From Sympetrum striolatum (taxonomy: Eukaryota; Arthropoda; Insecta; Odonata; Libellulidae): a stretch of DNA of 64,000 nucleotides. The position numbers and the translations under genes are program-made. The DNA lies in the NCBI GenBank assembly GCA_947579665.1, contig OX388343.1, positions 93,910,254-93,974,253 of the forward strand. Direction: 5' to 3'. The notes beneath the pieces are model-generated. The model was not told the DNA's origin. It searched no databases and saw nothing but the letters and a program-made list of their open reading frames with translations. The stretch's first letter is position 1; each line of letters starts with the position of its first letter. This document shows, piece by piece, positions 1 through 12,104 of the stretch.

Positions 1-112
1 TCGCAAAACCTAACCCTTAATTTCCCATTTACGTAATGCTTCGCCAACCGCGGTTTTGCCAACCGCGGGCTCTTTCGATTCCCTAACCCCCGCGGTTGAC
101 GAGGGTTACCTG
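1..112 (-). mobile_element. Possible pogo/Tigger-type terminal fragment
   Basis: Read on the minus strand from 112, the sequence starts CAGGTAACCC next to a TA and holds repeated CCGCGGTT words, resembling the ends of pogo-superfamily elements (CAG... ends, TA target). The other end is outside the window. Low confidence. Confidence 0.3.
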
Positions 113-394
113 TATAAATTTGCATTTACATGTACTATTTTTTTGTGGCGTCTTAAAATAGACGTATTTCTTAGAAATTATTTGCAGTTGCAACTTCTAA
201 ATGCCCATGGAAAGTTCGATTCCTTCCATGTAATGCATATGTTTACGATCTCGATATAGGTCAAACGGATATGGTTCAGACGTCTGTAAGTCTGCATGTG
301 AATCGAAATATACTTGCCTATAAATTTTACTTTATATACAATTTCATAAATTCAACAGTACTTCTGCATATGCACATAATATCAGATCGAAGGG

Positions 395-447
395 TCCAGT
401 GTTGGCTGTCCAGGGGGGGCAGCTGCCCCCCCTGCCCCCCCCCCTCG
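395..447. repeat. G/C-tract 24 bp palindrome interrupting a HINE copy
   Basis: Positions 411-434 form a perfect palindrome (CAG, seven G, CAGCTG, seven C, TG), followed by another run of C. It lies just where the HINE copy on its right loses its microsatellite part, so it is probably the end of an inserted element. Confidence 0.45.
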
Positions 448-1602
448 GTACGCCCATGTACATACTCATAGACATAATTCCGAAAATAGTCAAAACGTGT
501 TCTAGGGACCCCAAAACATGTATTTCCGTTGAAATCTCGAAGTCGATTGTTTTCATGAAAGCAATACTTTCTCTATACTACGTATATGGAGAAAGTAAAA
601 ATCTGATCTGGCGAGCACATGACTTTCTCCAGATATAAGATGTAAATATTTATATACGACAGTATTTTCGAATTCCGTATTCAATCTAAACTTGGAAGAT
701 AAGTGATTCATTTATCCTATTATCTTTTACGTCACAAACATTATAAATAATGTTTTTCGGGACATGTTCGATGAAAAACGATGAATATCCCCCAAAGCGC
801 TCAAAGCGCTCACTAAGTACATGATCAGAAACTTCCGGTTTATCAGTATTACATGAATAACTCCTAAACAATCAGTTATAAAAAAATATGTTTAATATAA
901 ATGTTTTATAAAATGTAATTTTCTAAAACTTTCAAAAATAATTGAATATACCTAAGTACCAGATAAATGGAGATATTTTGCAAAAAAAGAAACGAGCTTC
1001 GAGATGTAAAGCTCAACTTCCGGTTAACCGATTTACTCGAAAAGCTAATCAACTCTAACGACATCAACCAAAGTATTATATATGAAATGTGGTGTTGATA
1101 CGATAATAGTTTTCATGTTAGAGCGCCCACAAAGTACATAATCAGCTACTTCCGGTTTATTAGCATTTCACTAATAACTCCAAAACAATCAGTGATACAA
1201 AAATATGTTAAATACAAAAGTTATAGTAAATTATATTTTGTAAAACTTTTAAAAATAATAGAATATACCTTCATATCATATTTGTGGAGATATTTTGCAA
1301 AAACGGAAATTTGCTTCGAAGAATAAATCTCGACTTCCGGTAAACCAATTTACTCCAAAAACTAATCAACTATGACAGCACCCACCACAGTGCTATATAT
1401 CAAGTTTAGTATTGATACGACTAATAGTTTTCACGTTAGAGCACCCACAATCACACACACACATACACACAGACATCATTCCAAATATTATCAAAACGTG
1501 TTTTAGGGACCCCAAAACATGTATTTCCGTTGAAATATCGAAGTTGATTTTTTCATGAAAACAATACTTTCTCTATACTACGTATATGGAGAAAGTAAAA
1601 AC
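445..1602 (-). mobile_element. Two head-to-tail Helentron-like (HINE) copies, the first truncated
   Basis: Copies of the family described at 36218-39002, in reverse orientation. One 5' end lies near 600 (TATATGGAGAAAGTAAAAA); the next copy starts at once with TCTGATCTGG and runs to 1600. The second copy has about two of the ~317 bp internal units (GAGCGCCCAC-type boundaries near 1128 and 1437), followed by CA repeats (1450-1470). Confidence 0.65.
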
Positions 1603-2098
1603 AGAGTACCTGCATAAATTGAACCCCTCTCCAGGTACTTGGATGGATAGCTAATACTAATTGAATAAGAAAATTGTTTCTTAGTAAAAACATACGTTAA
1701 TTATTCGAGATAGTATTTATCCATCCAAATCATGAGGCAACTTATGAGAGAATATTTAAGTTAAAACATGCCTATAAAATCTACTGGAATAGATGCAACA
1801 AATACATAACCTGAAGTGCAAAATTAAACTAAACTTGATTCATTATAAGGATTGGAAATCTACTGTAATAATGTATTGATAAAAAAATCAAAACAGTTAA
1901 AATATGGGAAGACTCTCTAATCACCTGTAACGACCGAAATAGGGCCAAAAATGTTGAAAAATTAAACTTAAAGTGCGATGCGGCACGTCTTACCGTTTCC
2001 CGATTTAAACGATATTTTATACAATTTATTTTCAAACCATATGAAAAACTTTCCAGGGTGTCCCGAAATAATTTCAAACTTACGACAATAAGGACCAC
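1603..2098. other. Unique A+T-rich stretch
   Basis: No coding exon, hairpin or recognisable repeat was seen. The 102-codon minus-strand ORF at 1829-2137 has no recognisable domain and low-complexity composition, so I do not call it a gene. Confidence 0.5.
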
Positions 2099-4440
2099 CC
2101 TACTATCTATTATATATAATTGCTTCTCCGGATTCATTCATATATATAGGGATATAGGTATATAGATAGGATACTAATTCATAGGCTAAACCACAAGCGT
2201 CACTGACTTGAAATTTGTATGACGTATTGGCCATAACGTGCAACCGGCAGAAAAATTGCGACTCTGAATCTCAGTGTCATAGGTTCGATTCCAGAGGGCC
2301 CCAAAGTCTCAATTTTCCCCGTTTAAATGCATTGCTTTGATTTTCCGGAATTTTTAAAAAATATTTCCCGGATAGGTAGAGAATTTAAACTCAAGGAGCC
2401 TATATATATAGCAATGATCTATCGAAAACATTAATGACTTTTACGCAAAATATACTGGCTTCGATGCTAGGACGATGCAAAAACCCGCCCTTTAAAATAC
2501 ATTGAGGTAGTTTTTCATTATTTTTTTTGATGCACTTATCGAAATGATAGGATGTTCTTGCTTATATGGAAGATGTATATTAAGCCAAGCGTTTTGAAAA
2601 AAAATTATATAAGAACGTACTGTTCCTGGGTTCGATGCCGGGGCATAAATTAATTTCTCTCATAAGGAATGTATGGGAAAAGTAGGACGTCTTTTGAGGC
2701 AGTTGCAACCAATATTTCTGACTGAATTTTCACACATAGTTATAGATGGTGATCATTTGTTGTGCTGCATAGGAAGTTTTACCAGGAAGACCCGGGTTCG
2801 ATGGCGGGCGGTAAATATATCTGCCATATAAAACACATTCGGATAGTTTTTGATTATTTCTTTCATACAATTATCGAAATAATAAGGCGTTCTTGCTTAG
2901 ATAGAAGATGTATATTAAGACATGGTTTAAGAAAAAAAATTACATAAGACCATACTTTTCCTGGGTTCGATGCCAAAGCACATTAAAATTTCTCTCATAA
3001 GGTAGATAAGGTCAGAGTAGGACATCATTTGAGGCAGTTGCAGCCAATATTCCTGCTTGAATTTTCACACAGTTAAAAATGGCGATCTTCTGTTGTGCTG
3101 CAAAGAAAGTCTTACCAGAAAGACCCGGGTTCGATGCCAGACGATTAAATTGCAGCGAATTTTAAGAAGATTTTCAATCCTTTTCTTTTTAGGAACGTCT
3201 CTATATGAAGCCGACATGAAATTAGTGTCGTAGATCTGCTTGCAGGATGCAAGCTACATTTTACTCGTATATAGATAGGGATATAGATAGATAGATAGGA
3301 TACTAATTCACAGCCTAAACCACAAGCGTCATTGATTTGAAATTTTTTCGACGTATTGCTCATAACGTGTAACCGCCAGAAAAATTGCGATTTTGAACGT
3401 AAGTGTCATGGGTTCGATTCCAGAGGGCTCCAAATTCCCGATTTTTCCCGTTTAAATACATTGATTTGATTTTCGGGAATTAAAAAAAAATACTTTCCGG
3501 ATAGGTAGAGAATCAGAACACAAGGAGCCTATATATATGCTTATGATCTATCGAAAACATAAATGACTTTAATGAAAAATATCCTGGGTTCGATGCTAGG
3601 AAGATGCAAATATCGGCCGTTTAAAATACATTGAGGTAGTTTTTCATTATTTTTTTTCTTGCTTTTATCGAAATGATAGGAAGCTCTTGCTTATACGGAA
3701 GATGTATATTAAGCATATTTTTTTGAAAAAAATTTAGATTAGACCGTACTGTTCCTGGGTTCGATGCCGGGGCACATTAAAATTTCTCTCATAAGGAATA
3801 TATGATAAAGGTAGGACGTCGTTTGCGGCAGTTAAAGCCAACATTTTTGCCTGAATTTTCACACATAGTTATAATTGGTGATCTTCTGTTGTGCTGCATA
3901 GGAAGTATCACCAGAAAGACCCGGGTTCGATGCCGGGCGGTAAATATATCTGCCATATAAAACACATGGGGATGTTTTTAATAATTTCTTTCATGCACTT
4001 ATTGAAACAATGGGGAGTTCTTGCTTAGATAGAAGATGGATATTAAAACTCGGCTCAAGAAAAAAAATTAGATACGACCATGCTGTTCCTGGGTTCGATG
4101 CCAGAGCACATTAAAATTTCTCTCATAAGGAATATATGTGAATAGTAGGACGTCGTTTGAGGCAGTTGTAGCCAATATTTTTGCTTGAATTTTCACACAT
4201 AGTTATAATTGGTGATCTTCTGTTTTGCTCTATAGTAAGTTCACCAGGAAGACCCGGGTTTGATGCCAGACTATTAAATTGCAGCGAATTTTAAGAATAG
4301 TATTTTCAATCTTTTTTTTTCTTTTGATGACCGTCCCGAAATGATGACGATATGAAATTAGTGTTGTCGATCTGCTTGCAGTATGCAAGTTACATTTTAC
4401 TCCTATATATATACATACGAGTAAAAGTTGCTTGCATTCT
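2099..4440 (+). repeat. Two tandem modules of the B-box monomer element
   Basis: Each module starts with a TA-rich stretch and a (GATA)n-like microsatellite (near 2150 and 3275), followed by monomers that each carry GGTTCGATNCC. Motif starts are 2282, 2457, 2629, 2795, 2964, 3128 and again 3411, 3587, 3758, 3924, 4092, 4257, so internal steps are 164-176 bp and the module period is about 1.13 kb. Each module ends with a short hairpin (CTTGCAGTATGCAAG) before TTTTACTC. Organisation resembles pearl/DINE-1/HINE elements (tandem core plus microsatellite plus terminal hairpin). The monomers are too long and too diverged for CRISPR and encode nothing. Confidence 0.75.
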
Positions 4441-5318
4441 GCAACTTAATTCTGTATTCCCTCCTTAAATATATGTTAGAATATAAATAGTGCCCCAGCG
4501 TCGAACCAATGATCATAAGGTGAAAGATAAACTGTTTTTATGAAACATTCATTACTTCTGTTCACATGTCTGGCCATAGAATTTTCACCTTCACTGTAAA
4601 TGAATCATAAAAAATTGAAATTCCCGCCATACCTTTCAAATGGTAGTGCCGTCTGGTCTCGAACCCAGGACTTTTAGGAAAATTGGCAAAGAAGTCGGGC
4701 GGCGTTTTGTCTGTGGATGCGGATCTGCTCCCGACCTTGAGTTTAGGTTCAACAATCGCCTTGGTCGGCAGGGGGTCTCTCTGTTTACTATGAAGAAATT
4801 TCACAAAATTTTTGTTCATTTTGTCCTTGTTCTCGTAATTTCGAATCAAAAACGATATTAAACAACTAAAATAAGTATCTCCAATAAATTTTCTTTTGAT
4901 TCATGGCTCAACTTTGTAGAATCCTTATTTCCAATTTACAATTGATAATAAAATGAAGCCTGCAAACGGAAAAAACGAATTTTATGTGCATTTCTTACAT
5001 AGAATACTTGCCCCGACCTAGCATCGAACCAAGGATTGTCTGCGATTATGTCTTTGATGTTTGCATTGGACATGCATAGCTTACCTCTATCTCTCGAATT
5101 TCATTTCTCTAATTTTCCGGGAAGTGCCTCAAAAATTCAAAAAAATTCTCCCAATGCATTCCTGTGAGAAAAATCTGGATTTTGGGGCCTTCTGGAATCG
5201 ATCCCATGATACTGAGATTCAAATTCAAATTTTTGCTGGCGGTCACACCCTATGGCCAGTACGTGGTTAAAATTTCAGGTAAGTGACACTAGTGGAACAT
5301 GGTTAGAATTTTGATCAG
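4441..5318 (-). repeat. Degenerate B-box monomers, reverse orientation
   Basis: Reverse-complement motifs (TCTCGAACCCAGG near 4657, CATCGAACCAAGG near 5023, AATCGATCCCATG near 5196) and shared monomer text such as TTCCGGGAAGTGCCTC identify older, partly deleted monomers of the same family. Confidence 0.55.
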
Positions 5319-5320
5319 AT

Positions 5321-6345
5321 ACAGTATGTCCCAAAAATTATTGATAATCGGAAGAACAGGGATAGAGCTCCTCTTGGGCTACTTGAGTCACCTCTTTGGA
5401 TGTCCGCTTTTCATTAGTTTACGAGTTACAAATTGTTTTCGTATTTTTTGAAAAAACCGTGACTTTCAAGACATTTTTCCCCATGGCAAAGTAAATAATT
5501 AAGATAGAGAGTTAACTTTCTTTTTTCAAAATAAATGAATAGTTTTTCAGCTGACGCAAAAATATATTTTGTTTCAGCTGCCTTCATTCAGTCAGAATAA
5601 AACTTCAAAATTAAAAAACTGTGGGTATTTCACGAATCGGTATTATCGGTATTTCACGAATAACTCCTTCATAATCAGTGATGCATAAAACTAATTTACA
5701 CAAAAGCTGTAGCAAATTACATTTTCTGAAACTTTTATACTTAATAGTATATACCTAAATATCATATTTATGGAGATATTTTGCAAAAACGGAAACGAGT
5801 TTCGAAAAATAAAGCTCGACTTCCTGTTAACCGATATACTCCAAAAACTAATCACTTCTAACGGCACCTAATAATGTGCTGTAGGTATATGAAGTTCGAT
5901 ATTGGTACGGCAAATAGATTTCACGTTAGAGCGCCCACAATCACACACACTCACACACATACACACAGACATCGTTCCGAAAATGGCCAAAATGTGTTCT
6001 AGGGACCCCAAAACATGCAGGTATGTATTTCCGTTGAAATCTCGACTTTTTTTATAAAAACAATACTTCCTCTATTCTACTTTTTGGAGAAATTAAAAAA
6101 CTTGACGTAAAAATTTTTTTGGTGACTACTTTAAAAACTTGAATCAGTTATTTACTATTTTTTACGAAAATTTCATTGAGACAGACGAGTCAACACCTCA
6201 TTGTAACTCAAATTGGTGATATTAATTTGTTCAATTATCCAAACTGCAAAACGTTTTTCAACTCCCTTTGGCACTCCCAGGGGTAAGAAAAAATACCACT
6301 ACCCCTTCGTTGTTAAGCGAAGTCAACAACCATGTCCCTCCATGT
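5321..6345 (+). mobile_element. ACAGTATGTCCC-type interspersed repeat, split by a HINE
   Basis: The flanks 5321-5640 and about 6100-6345 match, end to end, the reverse complement of 43600-44275, which also has a terminal ACAGGGTGTCCCAAAA and the sequence GATAATCGGAAGAAC. The middle part here (about 5640-6096) is a reverse HINE fragment that is absent at 43.9 kb. No coding capacity is visible; the superfamily is unknown. Confidence 0.65.
5640..6096 (-). mobile_element. HINE-like fragment nested in the repeat at 5.3-6.3 kb
   Basis: It carries the family's CA microsatellite (5940-5970), the GAGCGCCCAC boundary and the 5' text ending near TTTTTGGAGAAATTAAAA, in reverse orientation and more diverged than the 36-39 kb copies. 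Confidence 0.6.
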
Positions 6346-6483
6346 ACAATCATTATATATCCCCAAATTTCTTTTAAAAAGAAATGAAACAATTAGAATC
6401 AGATGCTCTTCAATTTTTGCATACATAGAGCTAATAAGTAACTAAATCTAGAGAAATCTTTTTTTTTTACATATACTACTGTA

Positions 6484-6574
6484 CATGGGTGGTCTGAAAA
6501 GTTTCCGACATTTCAACATTTCTTAACTTGTTTTCTGAAAAATCTCGGGTCGGAAACTTTTCAGACCACCCTCG
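6484..6574. mobile_element. 91 bp mariner-type MITE with TA target duplication
   Basis: Ends CATGGGTGGTCTGAAAAG and CTTTTCAGACCACCCTCG are inverted repeats continuing through GTTTCCGAC/GTCGGAAAC, and TA flanks both sides (6482-6483, 6575-6576). The GGTGGTCTGAAAAGTTTCCGAC terminus is typical of mariner-family elements. No coding sequence. Confidence 0.85.
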
Positions 6575-6769
6575 TATATACTGCATATAGGGTAAAGGAG
6601 CCGTATTTCGGATACCACTTACAGTTTTTTAAATTTTGCCAACTATTATGTTTCACAGAATACGAAAATTCGTTTTTCACCTCTCTATTCTATAACCTTC
6701 GAGATTCCGTGATCAAAATTCGCATTTTTTTTTAAATCTTTTGAACTAACTCTTTTCCGGAGTGCTATG

Positions 6770-6980
6770 ATGGCTTGGTACATCTCGCGATGTCCGTTGG
6801 TCGGAGGGCAATGCCATCGTCATTGATGGACCCTCCTCTATTCCTCCTCCATCATAGCCCTTGGAAGTGAAGGGGAGATTGTGCTGCCGTGGTAGCTTAG
6901 TGGTTAGAAAAACCGACCGGCAATCGGGACACCCGGGTTCGATCCACGGCTACGGCAGACTTTTTCTCCTTCACTTCCAT
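6770..6980 (+). repeat. tRNA-headed SINE-like insertion with flanking stem arms
   Basis: A G+C-rich island of about 210 bp. GCTATGATGG (near 6767) pairs with CCATCATAGC (6849-6858), and GGAAGTGAAGGGGAGA (6863-6878) pairs with TTCTCCTTCACTTCC downstream of the tRNA-like part (6962-6977). The whole island could fold into several long hairpins around the cloverleaf. Confidence 0.5.
6886..6956 (+). tRNA. tRNA-Ala(GGC)-like sequence, probably SINE head or pseudo-tRNA
   Basis: A cloverleaf can be drawn. Acceptor GCCGTGG pairs with CTACGGC (6950-6956, one G-U). The A box TAGCTTAGTGG matches TRGYNNARNNG. The anticodon loop CCGGCAA sits on a 4 bp stem and reads GGC, and a B box GGTTCGATCC lies in the T arm. 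Against a functional gene: C instead of U at position 33, a decayed D stem (AAAA where its 3' strand should be), and an A mismatch in the T stem. A pol III type internal promoter could still work. Confidence 0.5.
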
Positions 6981-7193
6981 CTCGTAATTATAAGAACGTA
7001 ATTATATAGAATGAACGAAGTGCTACTTCTACAACTTTGGAAAAAGGGTTCCCAATTTCGGAAAGTAATGCTAATTATTCTCGGATGGTTTAAATTAATG
7101 AAAATGCGCGGCTTTTTGCAATAAAAATAAAAAACTTTATTTATAAAGCATTAACGCATTATTTACTTTACATTAGAATTTATTCATTATTAA

Positions 7194-7406
7194 TTATATC
7201 ATTATTAATTTATCTCCAAGAGCACACTTCCTGCCTATCTTTGTCTTAAAAAAATAATCAATGTATTTGCTCTTTTGACTCACGTAATTGTCTAGTGTGG
7301 ACCGTGGGACGTTAAAATACTTGGATGCTATTAGGAAGCCCATTTGCTCACTCTTCTCTACCTCAAGAGCTTTTCTCATAGATTTCGGATATCCGAAAAT
7401 AGGCAA
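7194..7406 (-). pseudogene. Pogo-type transposase N-terminal helix-turn-helix fragment
   Basis: The translation includes SMRKALEVEKSEQMG, KYFNVPRSTLDNYV and KIGRKCALGDKL. This is the psq/CENP-B-type N-terminal HTH used by pogo-family transposases (usual form: A-SK-FGVPR-TL-YV, then LGRKPVLG). Only about 70 codons remain; the CENP-B second domain and the DDE domain are missing. There is no sign that it serves as a host gene. Confidence 0.7.
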
Positions 7407-7809
7407 CGCTGGTATCCGAAATTAGGATTATTCCAACCCCCCATTTGACGCTACCGGTTCGATTGTGCAGGTTATGTGATCTTAATTTCACTTATACATA
7501 TTAATTATAGATTAAATACGTTACTTAGATGCGTCAAATAAAAGATCATAAAACCTTACCTTCCATGTAAGTACTTGGAACAGAAAATCCACAAAAAACT
7601 CGGAACTGAAAAAAACACGTTTGATGCTTCCAACTCCACTGGATCTAAAGGACAAATTAATAGCATACATACATACATAAAATACTCTCCTACAGCTAAT
7701 AGAAGGTAATTGAACTGATCTCCAGAAGAAAACAGCACCTTCTTAATGAAAAATCGCCATATTCGAAATTGGGCATCTAACTGAAATACAGCTCCCTTAC
7801 CTTACATAT

Positions 7810-10800
7810 ACTACTATCCTACTACTACATACCAAATTGGTAGTTTGATCCTCTTGGGCAAACGTGATATGCTGCACTAAGACACCCCTCTGCTATTAGA
7901 GAAACTCCCATGGCATAGTACAACCCAAACTGATGAGGAAATTCCTGTTTCTTCTAAAAATAGAGTGAAAGATGCTTTAAATTCTGATTCTTCACATCAG
8001 GAACTTATTAACAAATTAAAATTATTATAGTATAATGCCCATTATACTTACCCTGGCTTGAAAGTTAAATAAATTTATTATCCTTAATTAATTGCTTTAA
8101 TCAAGGAAAGGAAAAAATAGAGATAGTTTGGTGTTCATTTCCCGATTATGAGCATTTTGCTTCTTCTAGACAGACATGGCTTATCTTACCAAGCCTCCAA
8201 ATGTGTTCACCAGGTTGATGGTATTGGATTGACCACTATTTTTCAATAGGTTTCCCATAAAATGTATTTGTTTACTTGAGAAATAATCAGATATGGAAAT
8301 TAAGTGCCAATGCTCTTAGAAGTTAGTAGATACACCTTAGGTAAGATGAACTGCTAATTCCACAGCACCCTAATCAAGTACTGTGACTTGGAGGATACCA
8401 AACAACAGACAGCCTGAGAGAAGCAGCCTTCCTTCATATGGGTGAAGTTGGAGACTACTATTGTACGTACATACAGATGTGGTAATTTTTTAATCTATAA
8501 AAGATGTAGTACTGCAATTTGAAGGCAACAGGAAGTAACATCAATTTCCTAAGAAACTGAAAATCATCAGCTCTTTCTGAAGCCCTGACAAATCAAAATT
8601 ACGGCAAATGAAATAATATGCATTATCAAAATATTTAACACAGTGCATCAGTGGGTAGTGAAAAATGATACAGATTTGAAGATGGAGATACCCAAGGAGA
8701 CCTAGTAAAACCAGAAGAAAACTAGACCTAGGTTGTCATTTTAGAGGAGATGAAGAAAACTAAAAGATAGTAGCTCTGAAAGAAAGGAATGAGACAGATC
8801 ACCACTAATCATCAATTTATTCATTGAAAAGAGGGCAATAAATAGATAAAGTTTAGGAAATGTAAAAGGAGATTTATAAATACAGAGAAGCAATACCATA
8901 ATACTGAAGATACAGATTATATGGCGATACATATAAGCTGCTCTCGGGTAGCTAAGTGGGCATCTCCTTTGACTCTGATAAAAGTAATCTTACGTTGAAT
9001 TCCAAGAGGGAGTCCATATTTTATATGACCAAAGTGGTTACAGTTCTTTAAAAACATAGCCAATATTTAATGAGAAAAAAGTACTTTACAATAATTCCAC
9101 ATTTTTTTGAAAGAGACTAAAGCAATAAAGCTTTAAAAAACACCAAAGTGATGGACTGTGACCACAAAAGGTAAGAAAATTTATAGGTAAATAGAAGTGG
9201 GTACTCATGGATCAACATATTTTAATACCCGATTGGTACGACTACCTGTAATGGAATCAGTAAGAAGGAAAACGTAGAATAGTTTAAGCTGATAAGAGAT
9301 TCTGTTAGAAAGAACAATACCTAGCTTGGGTTGAAGATGAAATATTGCTGTTATGAAACATAAAAATTGTGGCAGCAGAGAAATTAAGGCTAGAAGTAAT
9401 AGAAATTAGGTACCGCAGAAGAAAAATGTAAACAAAATGTATGGAAGAGGTAACAAATTATTAAGTCCACCTATGAGCAAGGAAAGAGGATAATTACATG
9501 GAAAAGTCATTATTGGATGTAATGATGGATAGAAGGAGTAACAGAGTAACTGGTTTGGGTTATTAAAAACAAGTAATGGTTAATTTTAAGATTATGAATA
9601 ATTAGAGAATGAAGTGATTGGTTTTTGATAGGATGTATTGGGCAGCCATGGAAAATCAATTTTATAAATATAAAAATAGGATTATGAGGGAAACAGAAGG
9701 GAATACTAGAAGCAAAGTCATATGAAGGCATCCCTGTCTCCATCTTTCTGTATCAATAGTGAGGAAAAAAAATAAGTGGGAAAAGATAGTACCCTCTTGC
9801 ATTGCCAACACAGCTTACAAACCAAGAATTACAAGAAGCCTAGATATAAAATCTCAGAATGTCTTTCAACTTTTCTACAAATGATCAAATTCATAAGGAA
9901 TTTTATATTGGCTAAGAATTCAATTTTTATTTTCTTTTAATTCTTGATTCCCGTGGAATAACATAAATATATATTTATGTTATTTAAATAATATAATAAA
10001 TAATAAATAAATAAATGTACAGTATGTATTTGCATTAATTTAAAATCAACCAAATTAAAATATACTGTACTATATGCTGGCATATAAGTGGACTCCTAAA
10101 ATTTGGAGGTGAATTTCAGGTTTTAGCCAATATATAGTGTGTAAGTCGACCTAAAAAAATAAAGCAACACCACTTCCCCAGCTCTATTTTATGGAAAGAA
10201 AAACTATGGTATCCATAAATGTACGATAGCTTAAGGTATATTAAAGATGCTAGAGTTGTTTCTTTCAGCTGCCATGTCAACTTCTCACCTCTGCTTAACT
10301 ATTACACAAGTTTATTTCGTTGGTATCACTCAGGCTTTACAATTAAATTTGCATTGCTAAACAGTAACAGTATGCTATTAAAAATTTATTATAGAAATAA
10401 TGGCAATATAGCGTGGTAATATCAAATCACGACACTGCTGAAACAGCTTCTGTTAAAATCTAATGCTAAGTCGAATCATAACGATTTTATAAACAAAAAC
10501 AGACCATGATATTGATCTTGATTTGCTTAACGAATACATTGAAATATATATTAAGTTTTTGTAAAATAAAAATACACATGAAGAAATTAATATCATTTGC
10601 GAAGAATAAATATGCATGAAATTTATCTTAAATATGTGAAATTGGTTTATTACTTTAACTCTTTCATTATGAAAACATGTCACGATATAACATACTTTTG
10701 GCCACAATTGTATTTTGGGACGAAATTTGTTTTATAAGATATCTACATTAATTAGACTTGCCAAATATTAGTTTCAGTAAGAAATAATTGTGGTGAGTTG

Positions 10801-12100
10801 CAAGAGTTTGTCTGCTAGTGTAAAGCAGGCAGTATCACCAATTTACCCCTCCATAGTGAAGGGTTAAATTTTTATGTTCAGCATATAAGTCTATCCCAGG
10901 TTTTTGAGAGATATTTTTAGGCTTCAAAGGTCGACTTATATGCCGGCATATGCGATAATCATCTTTTTTTGGAATGAAATTGAAAGAGTTTGGTATTATA
11001 ATCACTTATGGAAATAACAACTACGTACACCTTAGTGAATTGTAACAAGCTGTAACCAAACATGTTTTGAATTGAAAACATTGGGTACTGTTAATTAAGA
11101 GAGAGTTGAGAAAACTGGATTCAAACAGCCCAAAGTCAAACTATATTCAATAGAAGTCTGCTATAAAAGAGCTGAAAAAAATTGGATAAGTATTTGTTAT
11201 AAAGTGTTCTCGTTATAGCCTATTTCTACTACTAAATGTCCATACTTTTGAATCCAAGGACAGCAAGTGCGGCAGAATGGAACTGCAGGGTTTTTAACTC
11301 TTAGGCAAATCCTTCAGAATGCATAAAAGAGTATGTTTGCATCAGAAATGTTCATTCATTAACTCATAAACCATAACCAAAATGCTTCTTCTGATATAAA
11401 ATTATGTGATGGATATTATTTGGAAAATTATTGCTGAATAATCGTTGAAATTTAATGGTTTATCATAGGATAATTCTTATCTATATCGAATTACTTCCTT
11501 GAGATATTTTTCACTCACATGCGATGACTATTGCGAGAGAAGGGTAAAGGCTACCCAGGAAATATGAATCAGCGCTTCTTTTATCTCCAATATTCCCACC
11601 CATCCTGATACAGACAATTGGGTTCCAAGTTCCATATGAAAAAAAATCCCACAGGATGATGCCAATATGATGTGAATGCAACTAAACATTTCGGTGCTAA
11701 CTAAAGGGGTTTTTGATGAAAAAAAAACAAGAGACAAGAGAATTTGATGTACAGAGGGAATAAGGGGAGAGAGAAACTTGTGAGGAGTCTCTTATCATAG
11801 CTCCATGGAGCATTTTTGCCATGAAAGGTGAGGCAAGTTGTGGGAAACTAATGCGTGTATTAAGATATAATATATTTACATTTAATTTTTAATCGTTGAA
11901 GAAATAACACAATTCATATAACCATTTGCTTGTTAGACATAGTAATTTTAATAGTAATTTAAACTAAATTAGTGCTCTGATCCATAAAAAAGTATTATAA
12001 GAAGATTTGAAGTAAATATGGAAAAAATAAACCCATATTTAAGTTTTCATCTCTCATAATTTATCTTTTATAATATTTTAATTATAATATTGACTACTGC
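7810..12100. other. Last visible sid-1 intron, unique sequence
   Basis: About 4.3 kb with no recognisable exon on either strand, no long inverted repeats and no transposon ends. Short ORFs (up to 84 codons) show no domain. The missing downstream sid-1 exon was looked for on the minus strand here and not found. Confidence 0.5.
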
Positions 12101-12104
12101 TCAC

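Larger units (their letters stand above)
6588..7806 (-). mobile_element. Pogo/Tigger-type element remnant with imperfect terminal inverted repeats
   Basis: The left end GGGTAAAGGAGCCGTATTTC is mirrored at the right end (reverse complement GGTAAGGGAGCTGTATTTCAG near 7787-7807). It encloses the N-terminal piece of a pogo-type transposase on the minus strand and a tRNA-like SINE insertion. The catalytic DDE region is absent, so the element is internally deleted and non-autonomous. Confidence 0.6.

Noticed and set aside
1..20. AACCTAACCC at the very start taken as telomeric (TTAGG)n repeat
   Set aside because: Only one and a half units are present, then unrelated sequence; not a telomeric array.
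2099..4440. Regular repeats read as a CRISPR array
   Set aside because: The conserved word is only about 11 bp, the intervals are 165-178 bp and homologous to each other, and the genome is eukaryotic with no cas genes.
6886..6956. Functional tRNA-Ala gene
   Set aside because: C33, a lost D stem and a T-stem mismatch, inside a repeat; reported as tRNA-like only.
11528..11737. Candidate for the next sid-1 exon
   Set aside because: The translation lacks the GLFYAMG and CYHVCPN blocks expected after exon 10, and no in-phase splice sites were found.
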